A stretch of 64,000 nt of DNA from contig RDXE01000024.1 in NCBI GenBank assembly GCA_004292755.1, positions 62,001 through 126,000 on the forward strand, given 5' to 3'. Shown here piece by piece: positions 50,924 through 59,246 of the stretch. A model generated the notes under the pieces. It was not told where the DNA came from, did no database searches, and worked only from the letters and a program-made list of their open reading frames with translations. Source of the DNA: Alphaproteobacteria bacterium. GTDB taxonomy: Bacteria > Pseudomonadota > Alphaproteobacteria > Elsterales > Elsteraceae. Position 1 is the first letter of the stretch. Each line of letters starts with the position of its first letter. Both the position numbers and the translations under genes were made by a program.

Positions 50924-52114
50924 TTAGTCGGGCTTGCGCCAATTTAGCCCAACCCAGGTGTCTCCACTCTGGTTAGACCTATCCGTCGCGGTCTTCAGGT
51001 CAACGAATCGATCAACAAGGGCTCGGTCATGCTCCAGTGTCTTCTGTAGAATGCTGTTCTGGACAATACAGTCTGCATCGGGATGCGATTTCCTCAGTTT
51101 GAGTAAATCAATGTCAGACATAATTGATGCAACAAACGTGATGGCACCAAGTTTATGCCGATCATGCATATGAGTATCTTTGTAGATTTTAAGACGCGAG
51201 TGGCCAAAAATATACTGAGACCCATTATCCCGAAGCGATTTCAAAAGAAGATTCGTGATTTCATTTGGATCCTTCCGATCTTTGATGGTCCGAAACTGGC
51301 TACTTTTGACAAAATCGCGATGCTGTAACTCAAGCCATATCGACTTTGCCCGCTCCCGGTCGAGAGCGCCTAATTCAGCTGCACACTGATACCGAACAAT
51401 AAGATCAAGCGCGTGTAGCACGCCCCGGAAAAAGATTTGAAGATCAAGATTTTGAGCTATATCTAACAACACATTTTTTTCTCCATCACTGGTATTTGTA
51501 TACACGTCCGCAGCAACTCCGCGCTCAACTCGATGTAATATTTTGCTATCACCTGAGTTGCTGCCAATTAGCATCAAAATTTCATTCTCTAGTCGATCAT
51601 GTAACACATTTTCACTGAGCTGTGTACGAAAGAGTTCAGCAGCTTGCTGTCTGGTTAACTTCTTCTCACCTTCCTGTAGCTTGGAAATTCTCCGATCTGC
51701 AAAGTTTTCTTCTCTTCTAACTAATGTCAGATTTTTCGGAATGGCAAAAAGAATGGAATGCGTTGAGTTAGCTGTCTCAATCTTTCTTGGAATGAGAGGG
51801 GAGCCGACGGTCCGTTCCCAGTTTCGGACTGTTTTTGGATCAAAACCAAGGGGCATTTCCGTATCTTGTAGATTAGCAAGCGCAAAATCCGCTCCAGTCA
51901 GAACAAATTCTGAAAGATCTTCACCTGACAAGTCATAGCCAGCGAAATTATAATCGATAAAGTCTTTCTTTGTATCAAGGCCTAACGCTTCAGCAATCTT
52001 CAACGTCCAAGTAGTAACCTGTCTTCTGCGACCTTGAATTAATGAAAGACGATATGCAGATTCTTCAGCTCCAATACGGAGTGCCTCTGAAATCTTTTTG
52101 GGAAAGTCAGACAT
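50924..52114 (-). CDS. Unknown protein with short pentapeptide-repeat strip, partner of a TIR protein
   Basis: A 396-residue protein I do not recognise. Residues 1-48 are helical with a possible HTH-like segment (SAYRLSLIQGRRRQVTTWTL). Residues about 55-85 form a short pentapeptide-repeat strip (NFAGY-DLSGE-DLSEF-VLTGA, then DFALA). The remaining ~300 residues are charged and mainly helical, with no membrane segment or recognised catalytic motif. It lies 12 bases downstream of the TIR gene on the same strand, so the two form an operon. Base composition is far AT-richer than the flanking core genes, indicating recent transfer. A sensor, regulator or structural partner of the TIR effector is a guess from context. 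Confidence 0.75.
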   Translation of the reverse strand: MSDFPKKISEALRIGAEESAYRLSLIQGRRRQVTTWTLKIAEALGLDTKKDFIDYNFAGYDLSGEDLSEFVLTGADFALANLQDTEMPLGFDPKTVRNWERTVGSPLIPRKIETANSTHSILFAIPKNLTLVRREENFADRRISKLQEGEKKLTRQQAAELFRTQLSENVLHDRLENEILMLIGSNSGDSKILHRVERGVAADVYTNTSDGEKNVLLDIAQNLDLQIFFRGVLHALDLIVRYQCAAELGALDRERAKSIWLELQHRDFVKSSQFRTIKDRKDPNEITNLLLKSLRDNGSQYIFGHSRLKIYKDTHMHDRHKLGAITFVASIMSDIDLLKLRKSHPDADCIVQNSILQKTLEHDRALVDRFVDLKTATDRSNQSGDTWVGLNWRKPD

Positions 52115-52126
52115 GTGCCACCTATG

Positions 52127-53365
52127 CTATTTTTCTTCGATTGGAATTGACATTTCTGCATACTGCCCCTGCTGATCAGGCCTTAGCAACTCACTCTTTT
52201 GAAGAGCTCGAGCGATTAGCTCACTCACGTTATGTGCAACACTCGCGAGAAGTGGCTTACCTGAGTGATCATAAGATACGCAGTTCTGAGGTCTGAGTTG
52301 GAGATAGGCCAGAACTTTAAGGTCATCAGCGGGTACCTGTTTCTTAAGATTGGCAATACAAACAGGTACTTTAGAGTCCTGGTTCAGAACGAAGCGTCGA
52401 GCGCCAACTAGCTTTTGACTTTTTCCCCGATCTGGATCGGTGTTTGGTCGAAACTGGTATGTATGTCCCTCTTCCCATCTTTCATCTTCTATATTTTCAA
52501 GACGAGCTTTTGTGCCAACCACGTTCGGTATACCTTTAACTGGGTCACCTAGGACGTCCGGTTTGCGGCAAAGTACTTTTAGCATTCCGGCATGAAGTAG
52601 AAAATAGTGTGTTTTCCCCTTTTCTTCTAAATAAAGCTCATCAACTAGATCGAATATCAAATCAACCTTATTTGCACTCAGAAATGCTTTTGCTTCGGAG
52701 ATTGGATTAACATGCCGGATGTCCCAAGCCGATTCAGATGTATATTTGGGAGATGCTCTCTTCTGTAACATTCCTTCTTTTATCCCAATAATACAAACAA
52801 TACACTTAGTTACAGTATCAGCGATGGCGTCCCACGCCTTTCCCTTGGCCTTCAAAATATTGGCTTCGGTACCATTTTCTTTTCCCGCAGTGCGAAAATC
52901 AATATCCGATATGTGGACGCACGATCTAAGATAGTCCGCTATTGAATTGGATCCCGCAGCAATCGTTGCAATGGACTCTTTCGCGGATTGATTGAGATAA
53001 AATATTTCGGAACACCCATAAGTTCCCTTATTCTGCGTCATATCTAGAAACTCAAGGACCTCAAATTGACAGTGTTGAGAAGCAAGCCAGTCTTTAGTGA
53101 CTAGAGCGATAAAAATGTCCGTTCTTGCAATTTGGTTCCGAATGACTTCCCGAACAAGACCAGGCCCGTGCTCCAATGTTATTGGTCCAGAGAAAGATAA
53201 AACAATCTCAGTATTCAAAAAGAATCTTTTGTATTCTGGTCGATCCAAATTCTTTTGGACTGTTGTATTTAGAAATTCACGGAAGCGGCGCAAATTTTCT
53301 TTGTTTTTTAGAGTATCACTAGATGCGCTGCTGATGAATATGCTGATCGATTCTTGAGGCTTCAT
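52127..53365 (-). CDS. TIR-domain protein with unknown C-terminal domain
   Basis: A 412-residue protein whose first ~125 residues read as a TIR domain: strand A SISIFISSASSD (6-17), GPGLVREVIRNQIARTDIFI, a LVTKDWLASQHCQFEVLEFL stretch with the candidate NADase glutamate at 102. The rest (about 190-412) is unrecognised; it contains NKVDLIFDLVDELYLEEKGK and LKVLAYLQLRPQNCVSYDHS and has no transmembrane segment. Bacterial TIR proteins often degrade NAD or make signalling nucleotides during phage infection, so this is a plausible toxic effector. First gene of a two-gene AT-rich operon (19 G+C in bases 52741-52800). Catalytic activity is inferred, not shown. Confidence 0.78.
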   Translation of the reverse strand: MKPQESISIFISSASSDTLKNKENLRRFREFLNTTVQKNLDRPEYKRFFLNTEIVLSFSGPITLEHGPGLVREVIRNQIARTDIFIALVTKDWLASQHCQFEVLEFLDMTQNKGTYGCSEIFYLNQSAKESIATIAAGSNSIADYLRSCVHISDIDFRTAGKENGTEANILKAKGKAWDAIADTVTKCIVCIIGIKEGMLQKRASPKYTSESAWDIRHVNPISEAKAFLSANKVDLIFDLVDELYLEEKGKTHYFLLHAGMLKVLCRKPDVLGDPVKGIPNVVGTKARLENIEDERWEEGHTYQFRPNTDPDRGKSQKLVGARRFVLNQDSKVPVCIANLKKQVPADDLKVLAYLQLRPQNCVSYDHSGKPLLASVAHNVSELIARALQKSELLRPDQQGQYAEMSIPIEEK

Positions 53366-53403
53366 AACGGCGACACCTTAGCCAAAGTACCAGGGACTCG
53401 TAG

Positions 53404-53423
53404 TGCTTGTTTCTGTGCAAGCA
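53404..53423. promoter_or_regulatory. Inverted repeat upstream of the TIR gene
   Basis: TGCTTG and CAAGCA flank eight bases, about 40-58 bases before the TIR start codon. The surroundings are AT-rich and contain minus-strand TATAGT near 53453-53458. An operator within the promoter of the TIR operon is possible but unproven. Confidence 0.3.
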
Positions 53424-53865
53424 TACAGAATACTGAGTAGGCAGAAAAGCTTACTATAAATGTCTTGTATGTGCGGGAAAATTGTAGGGGTCTAAGCCAG
53501 ATTGCTTATCATGACGCACCATGTTCGATGAGATGTGATTCAACGCAGCCGCGCGAAGGGTCTAGGCGTGCTCTATCTTTTGTTCCGAGGGTGTGTCGCC
53601 GCCAGCGTCAAGTGGGCGCCCCACCGCCTCCGGTCATAAAGCTTGCGAATTTTGGACTGGATGGACGGTGCACGGTGAGGAAATGCTGTCAACAGAACGG
53701 AAAGTGAGAGATGCGCAGGCTCAGCGTGGCGGAGGCGAAGTCTCTGCGGCCTACTGTGATCGCGGCGGGCACCCCTTGCCCAGTCTTTCGATCCGGTACC
53801 GTGATCTGCGTGGGAGCGAAACAACGCCACCGTTGGTCGGCTGATAAGACGGTTGGCGGGGATCA

Positions 53866-54036
53866 TTGACATCCGCGGCCCAAATCTGGGTTCCCGACAC
53901 CCGCCTTCCCGCTGTTGTGGCGGACTGTCGGCGCCAAACTCGGGTAGAGGCGGATCGGGCGGATGCAGAGTTGGACAGTGTCCTTGATGCCGCCTTGCTC
54001 GATCGCAACGACGAGGCCGCCGCGCCAGCCGCGATG
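53866..54036 (+). pseudogene. Remnant of a MazE-like (DUF3018) antitoxin gene
   Basis: The frame reads SAAQIWVPDTRLPAVVADCR, then RQTRVEADRADAELDSVLDA and ALLDRNDEAA. This matches the body of DUF3018/MazE-like antitoxins, which have IWVPDTR-P-F-EE-RRQ and end D-ALADLD. The usual N-terminal ~25 residues with the start codon are absent: a TAA stop lies 20 bases before the homologous part. The expected toxin gene does not follow. It is best read as the wreck of a toxin-antitoxin pair. TTG 53866 could still give a short peptide. Confidence 0.5.
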
Positions 54037-54219
54037 ACGCAACAATGGCGGCCGTCACAGGGTCGTTGGCTCAAGGTCTTGGCTTCGCCTCAGCGACCGA
54101 GGGGAACCCAGATTAAAACAGCCCACCTGAGCGCGTGTGGCCGCAGCCCACCCACCCCCTAGCCGCCCCCGCCGATTGCTCCTAAACTCGTCGCTTCCGC
54201 AGGAAGCAGGGTGAGAGCG

Positions 54220-55086
54220 ATGTCGCGGGTGGCGTATGTCAATGGGCGGTATGTGCCGCACACAGAAGCAGCGGTGCATATTGAGGATCGCGGCTATCAG
54301 TTCGCCGATGGCATCTATGAGGTCACGGCCGTGCAGGGGGGGCGCGTGATTGATGAGGAGGCGCATTTTGATCGGCTGGAACGCTCGCTGACGGAACTGC
54401 GCATACCCGTGCCGATGGGGCGCCCGGCGCTGCGGCACATCACGCGGGAGATGCTGCGGCGCAATGGCGTGGTCGACGGCTTGATCTACATGCAGATCAC
54501 CCGCGGTGTCGCCCGGCGCGACCATCCGTTTCCGAAGGAGGGCACCCCGCCCTCAGTGGTGATGACCGCCAAACGCGTGAAGCCGCACGATCCCAAAATG
54601 CTGCAAACCGGTGTCGCCGCGATCACCATTCCAGACATCCGCTGGGGCCGCTGCGACATCAAGTCGGTCTCGCTGCTGCCCAATGTGCTGGGCAAGCAAC
54701 AAGCCCGCGAGGCCGGTGCCTACGAAGCCTGGATGATCGATCAGAACGGCATGGTAACCGAGGGGACCAGCACCAATGCCTGGATCGTCACCCGCTCGGG
54801 CGAGGTGGTCACCCGCGCGCTGACCAACGCCATCCTGGGCGGCATCACCCGTAAGAGCCTGATGGCGCTGGCGGCCGAGGCCCAGATCAAGATTGTCGAG
54901 CGCAGCTTCTCAGCCGCTGAGGCGCGCGATGCAGCCGAGGCGTTCCTCACCTCCACCACCGGCTATGTGCTGCCGATCGTGCGCCTGGACGGCCAGCCGA
55001 TTGGCGACGGCACGCCCGGCCCGATGGTCAAGCGCCTGCGTGAACTGTATCTGCAGTTCATGGCCAGCGATCAACACGCCGCCTAA
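54220..55086 (+). CDS. dat: D-amino-acid aminotransferase (PLP fold type IV)
   Basis: A 288-residue class IV aminotransferase, most like D-alanine transaminase, which feeds D-glutamate/D-alanine metabolism. The catalytic PLP lysine lies in RCDIKSVSLLPNVLGKQQA; other family segments are HIEDRGYQFADGIYEV, then EGTSTNAWIV and LTNAILGGITRKSLM. A branched-chain aminotransferase-like activity cannot be ruled out. ATG 54220 follows AGGGTGAG; a GTG three codons upstream is possible. In relatives this gene sits between ntrX and hfq, which is the case here apart from the inserted islet. Confidence 0.88.
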   Translation: MSRVAYVNGRYVPHTEAAVHIEDRGYQFADGIYEVTAVQGGRVIDEEAHFDRLERSLTELRIPVPMGRPALRHITREMLRRNGVVDGLIYMQITRGVARRDHPFPKEGTPPSVVMTAKRVKPHDPKMLQTGVAAITIPDIRWGRCDIKSVSLLPNVLGKQQAREAGAYEAWMIDQNGMVTEGTSTNAWIVTRSGEVVTRALTNAILGGITRKSLMALAAEAQIKIVERSFSAAEARDAAEAFLTSTTGYVLPIVRLDGQPIGDGTPGPMVKRLRELYLQFMASDQHAA

Positions 55087-55141
55087 GGCTTGGGTTGCGT
55101 CCTGGGTTGCATCGCTGGGGCTCGGCAAGACAGTATTGGGT

Positions 55142-55167
55142 GGAGCGGCGGGTGTAACCGCCGCTCC
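55142..55167 (+). promoter_or_regulatory. Strong hairpin in the hfq leader
   Basis: GGAGCGGCGG-GTGTAA-CCGCCGCTCC is a perfect 10-bp stem with a six-base loop, 75 bases after dat and 53 bases before the hfq start. There is no T run after it. It may end the dat transcript partly or structure the hfq 5' leader. Confidence 0.5.
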
Positions 55168-55220
55168 CGATCGCCAAACCGCTGCGGCGACGCAGCCAAG
55201 AACAAGAAATGAGGCAGATC

Positions 55221-55472
55221 ATGTCCGCCGATAAGTCCCAAAACCTGCAAGACGTGTTCTTGAATCATATCCGCAAGAACAAAATGGAAGTGACTGTGTT
55301 CCTGATCAATGGCGTGAAGCTACAGGGCATTGTGACGTGGTTCGATAACTTCTCGCTACTGCTGCGTCGGATGGAATCATCCCAGCTGGTCTACAAGCAT
55401 GCGATCTCCACCATCATGCCGAAGGATCCGGTGCGATTGTATGATGGTCCGCGGGAGGGTGGCGAGGTCTGA
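55221..55472 (+). CDS. hfq: RNA chaperone Hfq
   Basis: Sm-like hexameric RNA chaperone, 83 residues. The Sm1 motif with Gln in [20 protein letters not shown] and the Sm2 YKHAIST motif are canonical. ATG 55221 follows GAGG with a six-base spacer; an in-frame ATG four codons earlier lacks one. The stop overlaps the hflX ATG by one base (TGATG), the classic hfq-hflX coupling. Confidence 0.97.
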   Translation: MSADKSQNLQDVFLNHIRKNKMEVTVFLINGVKLQGIVTWFDNFSLLLRRMESSQLVYKHAISTIMPKDPVRLYDGPREGGEV

Positions 55473-56797
55473 TGGGAATGGTTGACACCGCGGCCCCGAC
55501 CGGTCGCGCGTTGGTGGTTCATCCGGTGCAACCGGTGGAGGCGGGCGTCGAGCGCCCGCGCAGTGTGGAGGGGCGGCTGGCCGAGGCAGTTGGTCTGGCC
55601 GCGGCTATCCGGCTGGAGGTGGTGGAGACGGCCGCGCCGGTGTTGCGCCAGCGCAAGCCCGCCACGCTGTTCGGCACCGGCCAGGTGGAGCGCCTGCACG
55701 AGCGTATCGAGGCGACCGGAGCTGGCATCGTCGTCGTCGATGGGGCGCTGTCACCGGTGCAGCAGCGCAACTTGGAACGCGCCTGGAACGCCAAGGTGAT
55801 CGACCGCACCGGCTTGATCCTGGAGATTTTCGGCGCCCGTGCGCGCACCCACGAGGGGCGCCTGCAGGTGGAGTTGGCGGCGCTGACCTATCAACGCTCC
55901 CGCCTCGTGCGCTCCTGGACCCACTTGGAGCGTCAGCGCGGCGGCTTCGGCTTTCTGGGTGGCCCTGGCGAAAGCCAGTTGGAGATCGACCGCCGCCTGA
56001 TCGGTGATCGCATCGCCCGGCTGCGGCGCGAGTTGGACGAGGTTCGCCGCACGCGCGATCTGCACCGCAGTGCGCGCAAGCGGGTGCCCTATCCCATTGT
56101 GGCGCTGGTTGGCTACACCAACGCTGGCAAGTCCACACTCTTCAACCGGCTCACTCGGTCAGAGGTGTTCGCGCAAGACCTGCTGTTCGCAACGCTTGAT
56201 CCAACCATGCGCGCGCTTGATCTGCCGTCAGGCCGACGGGTTATTCTGTCAGACACTGTGGGTTTTATTTCGGACCTGCCAACCCACCTAGTCGCAGCGT
56301 TTCGTGCGACTTTGGAAGAGGTGTTGGAGGCCGATTTGATCCTGCATGTGGTTGCGACTGATCATCCCGACGCGGAGGCGCAACGCCGCGATGTTGAGGC
56401 GGTGTTGACCGACCTTGGACTTAGCACGCTGGTGGAGCGTGGCTTGACCGAGGTGTGGAACAAGATCGACGCGCTGCCGGAGGAGGAGCGGGCCGCCCGC
56501 ATCGAGGCCGCCTCCCATGCCGCACAGCCGTGCCACCCGGTGTCCGCCTTGAGCGGGGAGGGCGTGGACCGTCTGCTCCATTGGCTCGACCGGCACTTCG
56601 CCAGCGCCAGCAGCGTGGTTGCCATCCGCGCGCCCCATGGCGACGGCCGCTTGTTGGCGTGGCTGCACGCCCATGGCGATGTGCGCACCCGCACCGATGA
56701 TGAGACCGCCGCCACCCTCACCGTCGCACTCGACCCGCCGAACCGGGCGCGGCTGGAACAATTGTTCCCCGGTGCAGTGGTGGAGCAGGCGGTTTAG
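55472..56797 (+). CDS. hflX: Ribosome-associated GTPase HflX
   Basis: Ribosome-splitting GTPase, 441 residues. The N-terminal HflX domain has the glycine-rich SWTHLERQRGGFGFLGGPGE, GESQLEIDRR and a coiled helix. The G domain has G1 GYTNAGKSTLFNRL, the switch region LFATLDPT, G3 DTVGFISDLP, and G4 as VWNKID. The C-terminal domain ends LEQLFPGAVVEQAV. It converges on the phzF gene, with stop codons overlapping by four bases. Confidence 0.95.
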   Translation: MGMVDTAAPTGRALVVHPVQPVEAGVERPRSVEGRLAEAVGLAAAIRLEVVETAAPVLRQRKPATLFGTGQVERLHERIEATGAGIVVVDGALSPVQQRNLERAWNAKVIDRTGLILEIFGARARTHEGRLQVELAALTYQRSRLVRSWTHLERQRGGFGFLGGPGESQLEIDRRLIGDRIARLRRELDEVRRTRDLHRSARKRVPYPIVALVGYTNAGKSTLFNRLTRSEVFAQDLLFATLDPTMRALDLPSGRRVILSDTVGFISDLPTHLVAAFRATLEEVLEADLILHVVATDHPDAEAQRRDVEAVLTDLGLSTLVERGLTEVWNKIDALPEEERAARIEAASHAAQPCHPVSALSGEGVDRLLHWLDRHFASASSVVAIRAPHGDGRLLAWLHAHGDVRTRTDDETAATLTVALDPPNRARLEQLFPGAVVEQAV

Positions 56798-57702
56798 CTG
56801 AGCCGCAACACTCCCTCCATCACCGGCACGGCACCACCGCCGATGCGCGTTTCGGTCACGATGCCGCCGCGCTTGGTGGCGGAGGCGGCGAGCCGGCTCG
56901 GGCGGCCCATATCATCGCCCTGGCCGATGGCGAGGCTGAGGTCAAGATCGGCTGCGGGGTCACACGCGGCATAAAGGCCGACCAGCGCGACATTGGCGGA
57001 GCCTGTGGCCGGGTCTTCCGGGATGCCGTGCAGCGGGGCGAACATCCGCGTCTCGCAGTCCAATCCAGGCTGCGCGCCGGGGCAGTGCAGGTGAATGCCC
57101 ACGGTTTGAGTGCTGCGCAGCAGCGGCTCCAGCACCTCGGTGCGCGGCTTGGCTGCAGCAAGCGCCGCCCGGTCGCTGAGCGCGGCAAACAGAAACCGCG
57201 TGCCGCAGCCCGCCACCACCGGGGCGTGCTGGTGGATGACCACAGCCGCCTCCGGCAGCCCAACGCTGGCGGCCACTGCCGCCACTGGCACCAGTTCCGC
57301 CAGCGTGAACGGGCGGGGCGCGGACAGTGTGGCGGCCACGGGCTCGCCATCCTCCCAGGTGATGTCCAGCGGCACGAGGCCCGCCAACTGCTCAAAACAC
57401 ACCCGCTCGCGCGGCACCGGCTTGCCAAACAGCGTGCCGAGCCGCGCGACGGCCACGGCTGTTCCAACATTCGGATGCCCCGCAAAGGGCAACTCCGCCC
57501 CCGGCGTGAAGATGCGCACGCGCGCGGTATTGGCGGGGTTCTCCGGCGGCAGCAGGAAGGTGGTTTCGGCGATGTTGAACTCGGCCGCAATCGCCTGCAT
57601 CTCGGCGTCGCTCACCCCTTGCGCATCCAGCACCACCGCCAGCTGATTGCCACCAAACCGCGCCCGCGTGAACACATCCAAGGTTTGAAACCGCACCTGC
57701 AT
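56794..57702 (-). CDS. PhzF-family isomerase/epimerase
   Basis: A 302-residue PhzF-like protein with the two-lobed diaminopimelate-epimerase fold. Family motifs include FTRARFGGNQLAVVLDA, the catalytic Glu in FNIAETTFLLPP, TPGAELPFAGHPNVGTA and EDPATGSANVALVG. In phenazine producers PhzF isomerises a pathway intermediate; here no other phenazine genes are visible, so the substrate is unknown. ATG 57702 follows GGGGGGAG with a five-base spacer. Its upstream region contains an unusual run of G tracts. Confidence 0.88.
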   Translation of the reverse strand: MQVRFQTLDVFTRARFGGNQLAVVLDAQGVSDAEMQAIAAEFNIAETTFLLPPENPANTARVRIFTPGAELPFAGHPNVGTAVAVARLGTLFGKPVPRERVCFEQLAGLVPLDITWEDGEPVAATLSAPRPFTLAELVPVAAVAASVGLPEAAVVIHQHAPVVAGCGTRFLFAALSDRAALAAAKPRTEVLEPLLRSTQTVGIHLHCPGAQPGLDCETRMFAPLHGIPEDPATGSANVALVGLYAACDPAADLDLSLAIGQGDDMGRPSRLAASATKRGGIVTETRIGGGAVPVMEGVLRLS

Positions 57703-58011
57703 GATCGCTCCCCCCATCAGGAGAGTAGGAGGGTGGCACGGGTTGGGGGCGGGGTGGAAGTGGGTGGGTTTTGGTTGAGGGGGGCGGGGGCAGGGCGCTA
57801 TCCTAGGTCAATCGGGACTAGACATTGACTTAGGTTGTAGCGAGATGATCGATCCCCATGTCTGGCAGGAGTGGTGCGGGCGCGCTCTAGTCGCGAAGGA
57901 CGAGACAGTCCGGACCAATTGCAGACGATTCGTGCGTGATTGGGGAGTTGATCACTTCAATGATAGTAAGTCAGATGTTATTCGCTCAGTGAGTTCAGTC
58001 CGAGGAAGAGA
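57703..58011. other. Intergenic region with G-tract cluster
   Basis: About 310 bases between phzF and the tandem-TIR gene. Bases 57727-57800 on the plus strand hold many runs of three or more G separated by short gaps, a G-quadruplex-type pattern. The remainder is of lower GC than the core. A plus-strand frame from 57845 lacks a clear ribosome site and overlaps the TIR gene; I do not call it. Confidence 0.45.
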
Positions 58012-58767
58012 CTACGACGGCGCAAGCTGGTGCAGCGCGTCTGCGAGCCTTGCGGGGCCGGTCGCGGGATCGTCAGTCGTGTTGAGTACGTGAATTGAAC
58101 CTATCGGAGCCGGAAGCGCAGAGATTGATAGTCCAGGATCAATCAAGACCGGGACAAACTTCGCGCCGAGTTGCATGGCGAACTCAATTTCCTGCTGAAC
58201 CCACGCGCTTTGCAGAGAGCGATGTGTGAGGAACGCAACAACCCAGCCATTCTTCGCCGCACGCCGTAGTTCGTTTTCAATCACAGCTGCAATGTTGTCG
58301 CCAGGAACCAACGTCTCCAAGTCATTGAAAACTTCGAAACCGCGAGCTGCGAGTTCGTCAAGGTAAGGACGAACCAGATCGCGATCGCTGTGAGAAAATG
58401 ACGGAAAAACCCGCGTCGTGGCGATGAAGGCGTCCAGCGATGACAGGTCGAGTTCGCCGTCGTCTACTCGGATTGAACTCACGCGCTTGGGTTTTCGTCC
58501 GACTGCCTTCGCCACGGCGTCACGTTCCCGCTTCACCCAACGCGAGTTCAAGGCGGCCTCGCTCTCACAGTATAGGAAGAAGTCCCGAGCAGCGATTTCG
58601 CGTTCGATTATGGGCCAGAACTCTGCCTCTTGCTGGAGTGCGAGAAGGTGAAAAAGTAGAGGCGATGCGTCCTTTTCTTCGAGATAGTTCCTAACTAAGC
58701 GAACCGCTATCAGGTCGGCGCTGGCGTGCGAGACAAAGATTCAGGTTCTATCCGAAATCGGAGCCAC
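58012..58767 (-). pseudogene. Tandem-TIR-domain gene with in-frame stop near its start
   Basis: Reading leftward from GTG 58767 (MAPISDRT), a TGA at 58741-58743 interrupts the frame at codon nine. Directly after it the homology begins: IFVSHASADLIAVRLVRNYL and EAEFWPIIEREIAARDFFLY, with a catalytic-type Glu in SRWVKRERDAV, form a first TIR domain. A second TIR domain follows: TTRVFPSFSHSDRDLVRPYL, then LETLVPGDNIAAVIENEL and SAWVQQEIEFAMQLGAKFVP, with another candidate Glu. No ATG, GTG or TTG lies between the stop and the first domain; the first usable codon (TTG 58551) would lose that domain. So it is either a nonsense-inactivated gene, one using an unusual start, or carries a sequence error. 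GC is lower than neighbours. Confidence 0.65.
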
Positions 58768-58907
58768 GATGACGTGCCCCCTGAGGCCAATCAGCACCGA
58801 CGGATATCCTATTCGAGGTTCCGTTTGTTGAGCACAGGCGGCTGAATGTCTGGTATCGGAATGGTGAGGGTGGAGGTCTGTTTCTGGGATTGACCAACCC
58901 TACGCCT

Positions 58908-59246
58908 TTAGTCGTCATGATCCGGAAGATGGCGCGGAACTTCCATGCTGTCGTGCAGGATCCGAACGATCGTGAGGATGTCGTCGGCTGCTTTGTAGAC
59001 GAGCAAGTGTCTACCTCGCCGGCCCCGTTTGCTCATGTGGAAAGTTCGGAGGCCGATGGCGATTTCATCGCGCGCTTTGCTTCGGATCGGTTCCCCTGAC
59101 GAAAGTTCGTCGATCGTATCGAGAAGAGCATCGACGTAGATCTCGGCCTGCTTCTGTCCGTAGTTTTCGGCGGTCCAAGCGGCAATGTCCGCAAGATCGT
59201 TCTCCGCCAGCTGGCTGAGAACGATTTTTATCTTCCGCGGGCTCAT
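58908..59246 (-). CDS. parE: ParE/RelE-family toxin
   Basis: A 112-residue toxin of the RelE/ParE superfamily. Typical features are IVLSQLAENDLADIAAWTAE at the N-terminus, then EIAIGLRTFHMSKRGRRGRH and LVYKAADDILTIVRILHDSM near the end. ParE proteins poison DNA gyrase, while RelE members cut mRNA; the C-terminal RILHDSMEVPRHL favours ParE. The ATG overlaps the antitoxin stop by four bases, so toxin synthesis depends on antitoxin translation. It lies in islet 2 beside the broken tandem-TIR gene. Confidence 0.88.
   Translation of the reverse strand: MSPRKIKIVLSQLAENDLADIAAWTAENYGQKQAEIYVDALLDTIDELSSGEPIRSKARDEIAIGLRTFHMSKRGRRGRHLLVYKAADDILTIVRILHDSMEVPRHLPDHDD

Larger units (their letters stand above)
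53366..54219. other. Gene-poor junction between the TIR operon and dat
   Basis: About 850 bases with no convincing intact gene. The left ~100 bases hold the TIR operon promoter. From about 53560 the composition returns to GC-rich core values. A frame at 53848-54040 encodes the C-terminal part of a MazE-like antitoxin without its start. Open frames on both strands elsewhere (for example the minus frame 53573-54058) are Arg/Pro/Ser-rich and look like antisense or decayed sequence. Confidence 0.5.

Noticed and set aside
53711-53872. Plus-strand frame beginning ATGCGCAGGCTCAGC with a purine-rich sequence before it
   Set aside because: Gives about 53 residues without family resemblance; probably part of the decayed region.
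53573-54058. Minus-strand open frame of 161 residues between the TIR islet and dat
   Set aside because: Arg/Pro/Ser-rich, no recognisable domain and no good ribosome site; it runs opposite to the MazE-like remnant, which has a real family pattern.
57845-58093. Plus-strand frame of 82 residues (MIDPHVWQEW...)
   Set aside because: Weak ribosome site, overlaps the 3' end of the tandem-TIR gene on the other strand, and I recognise no family.
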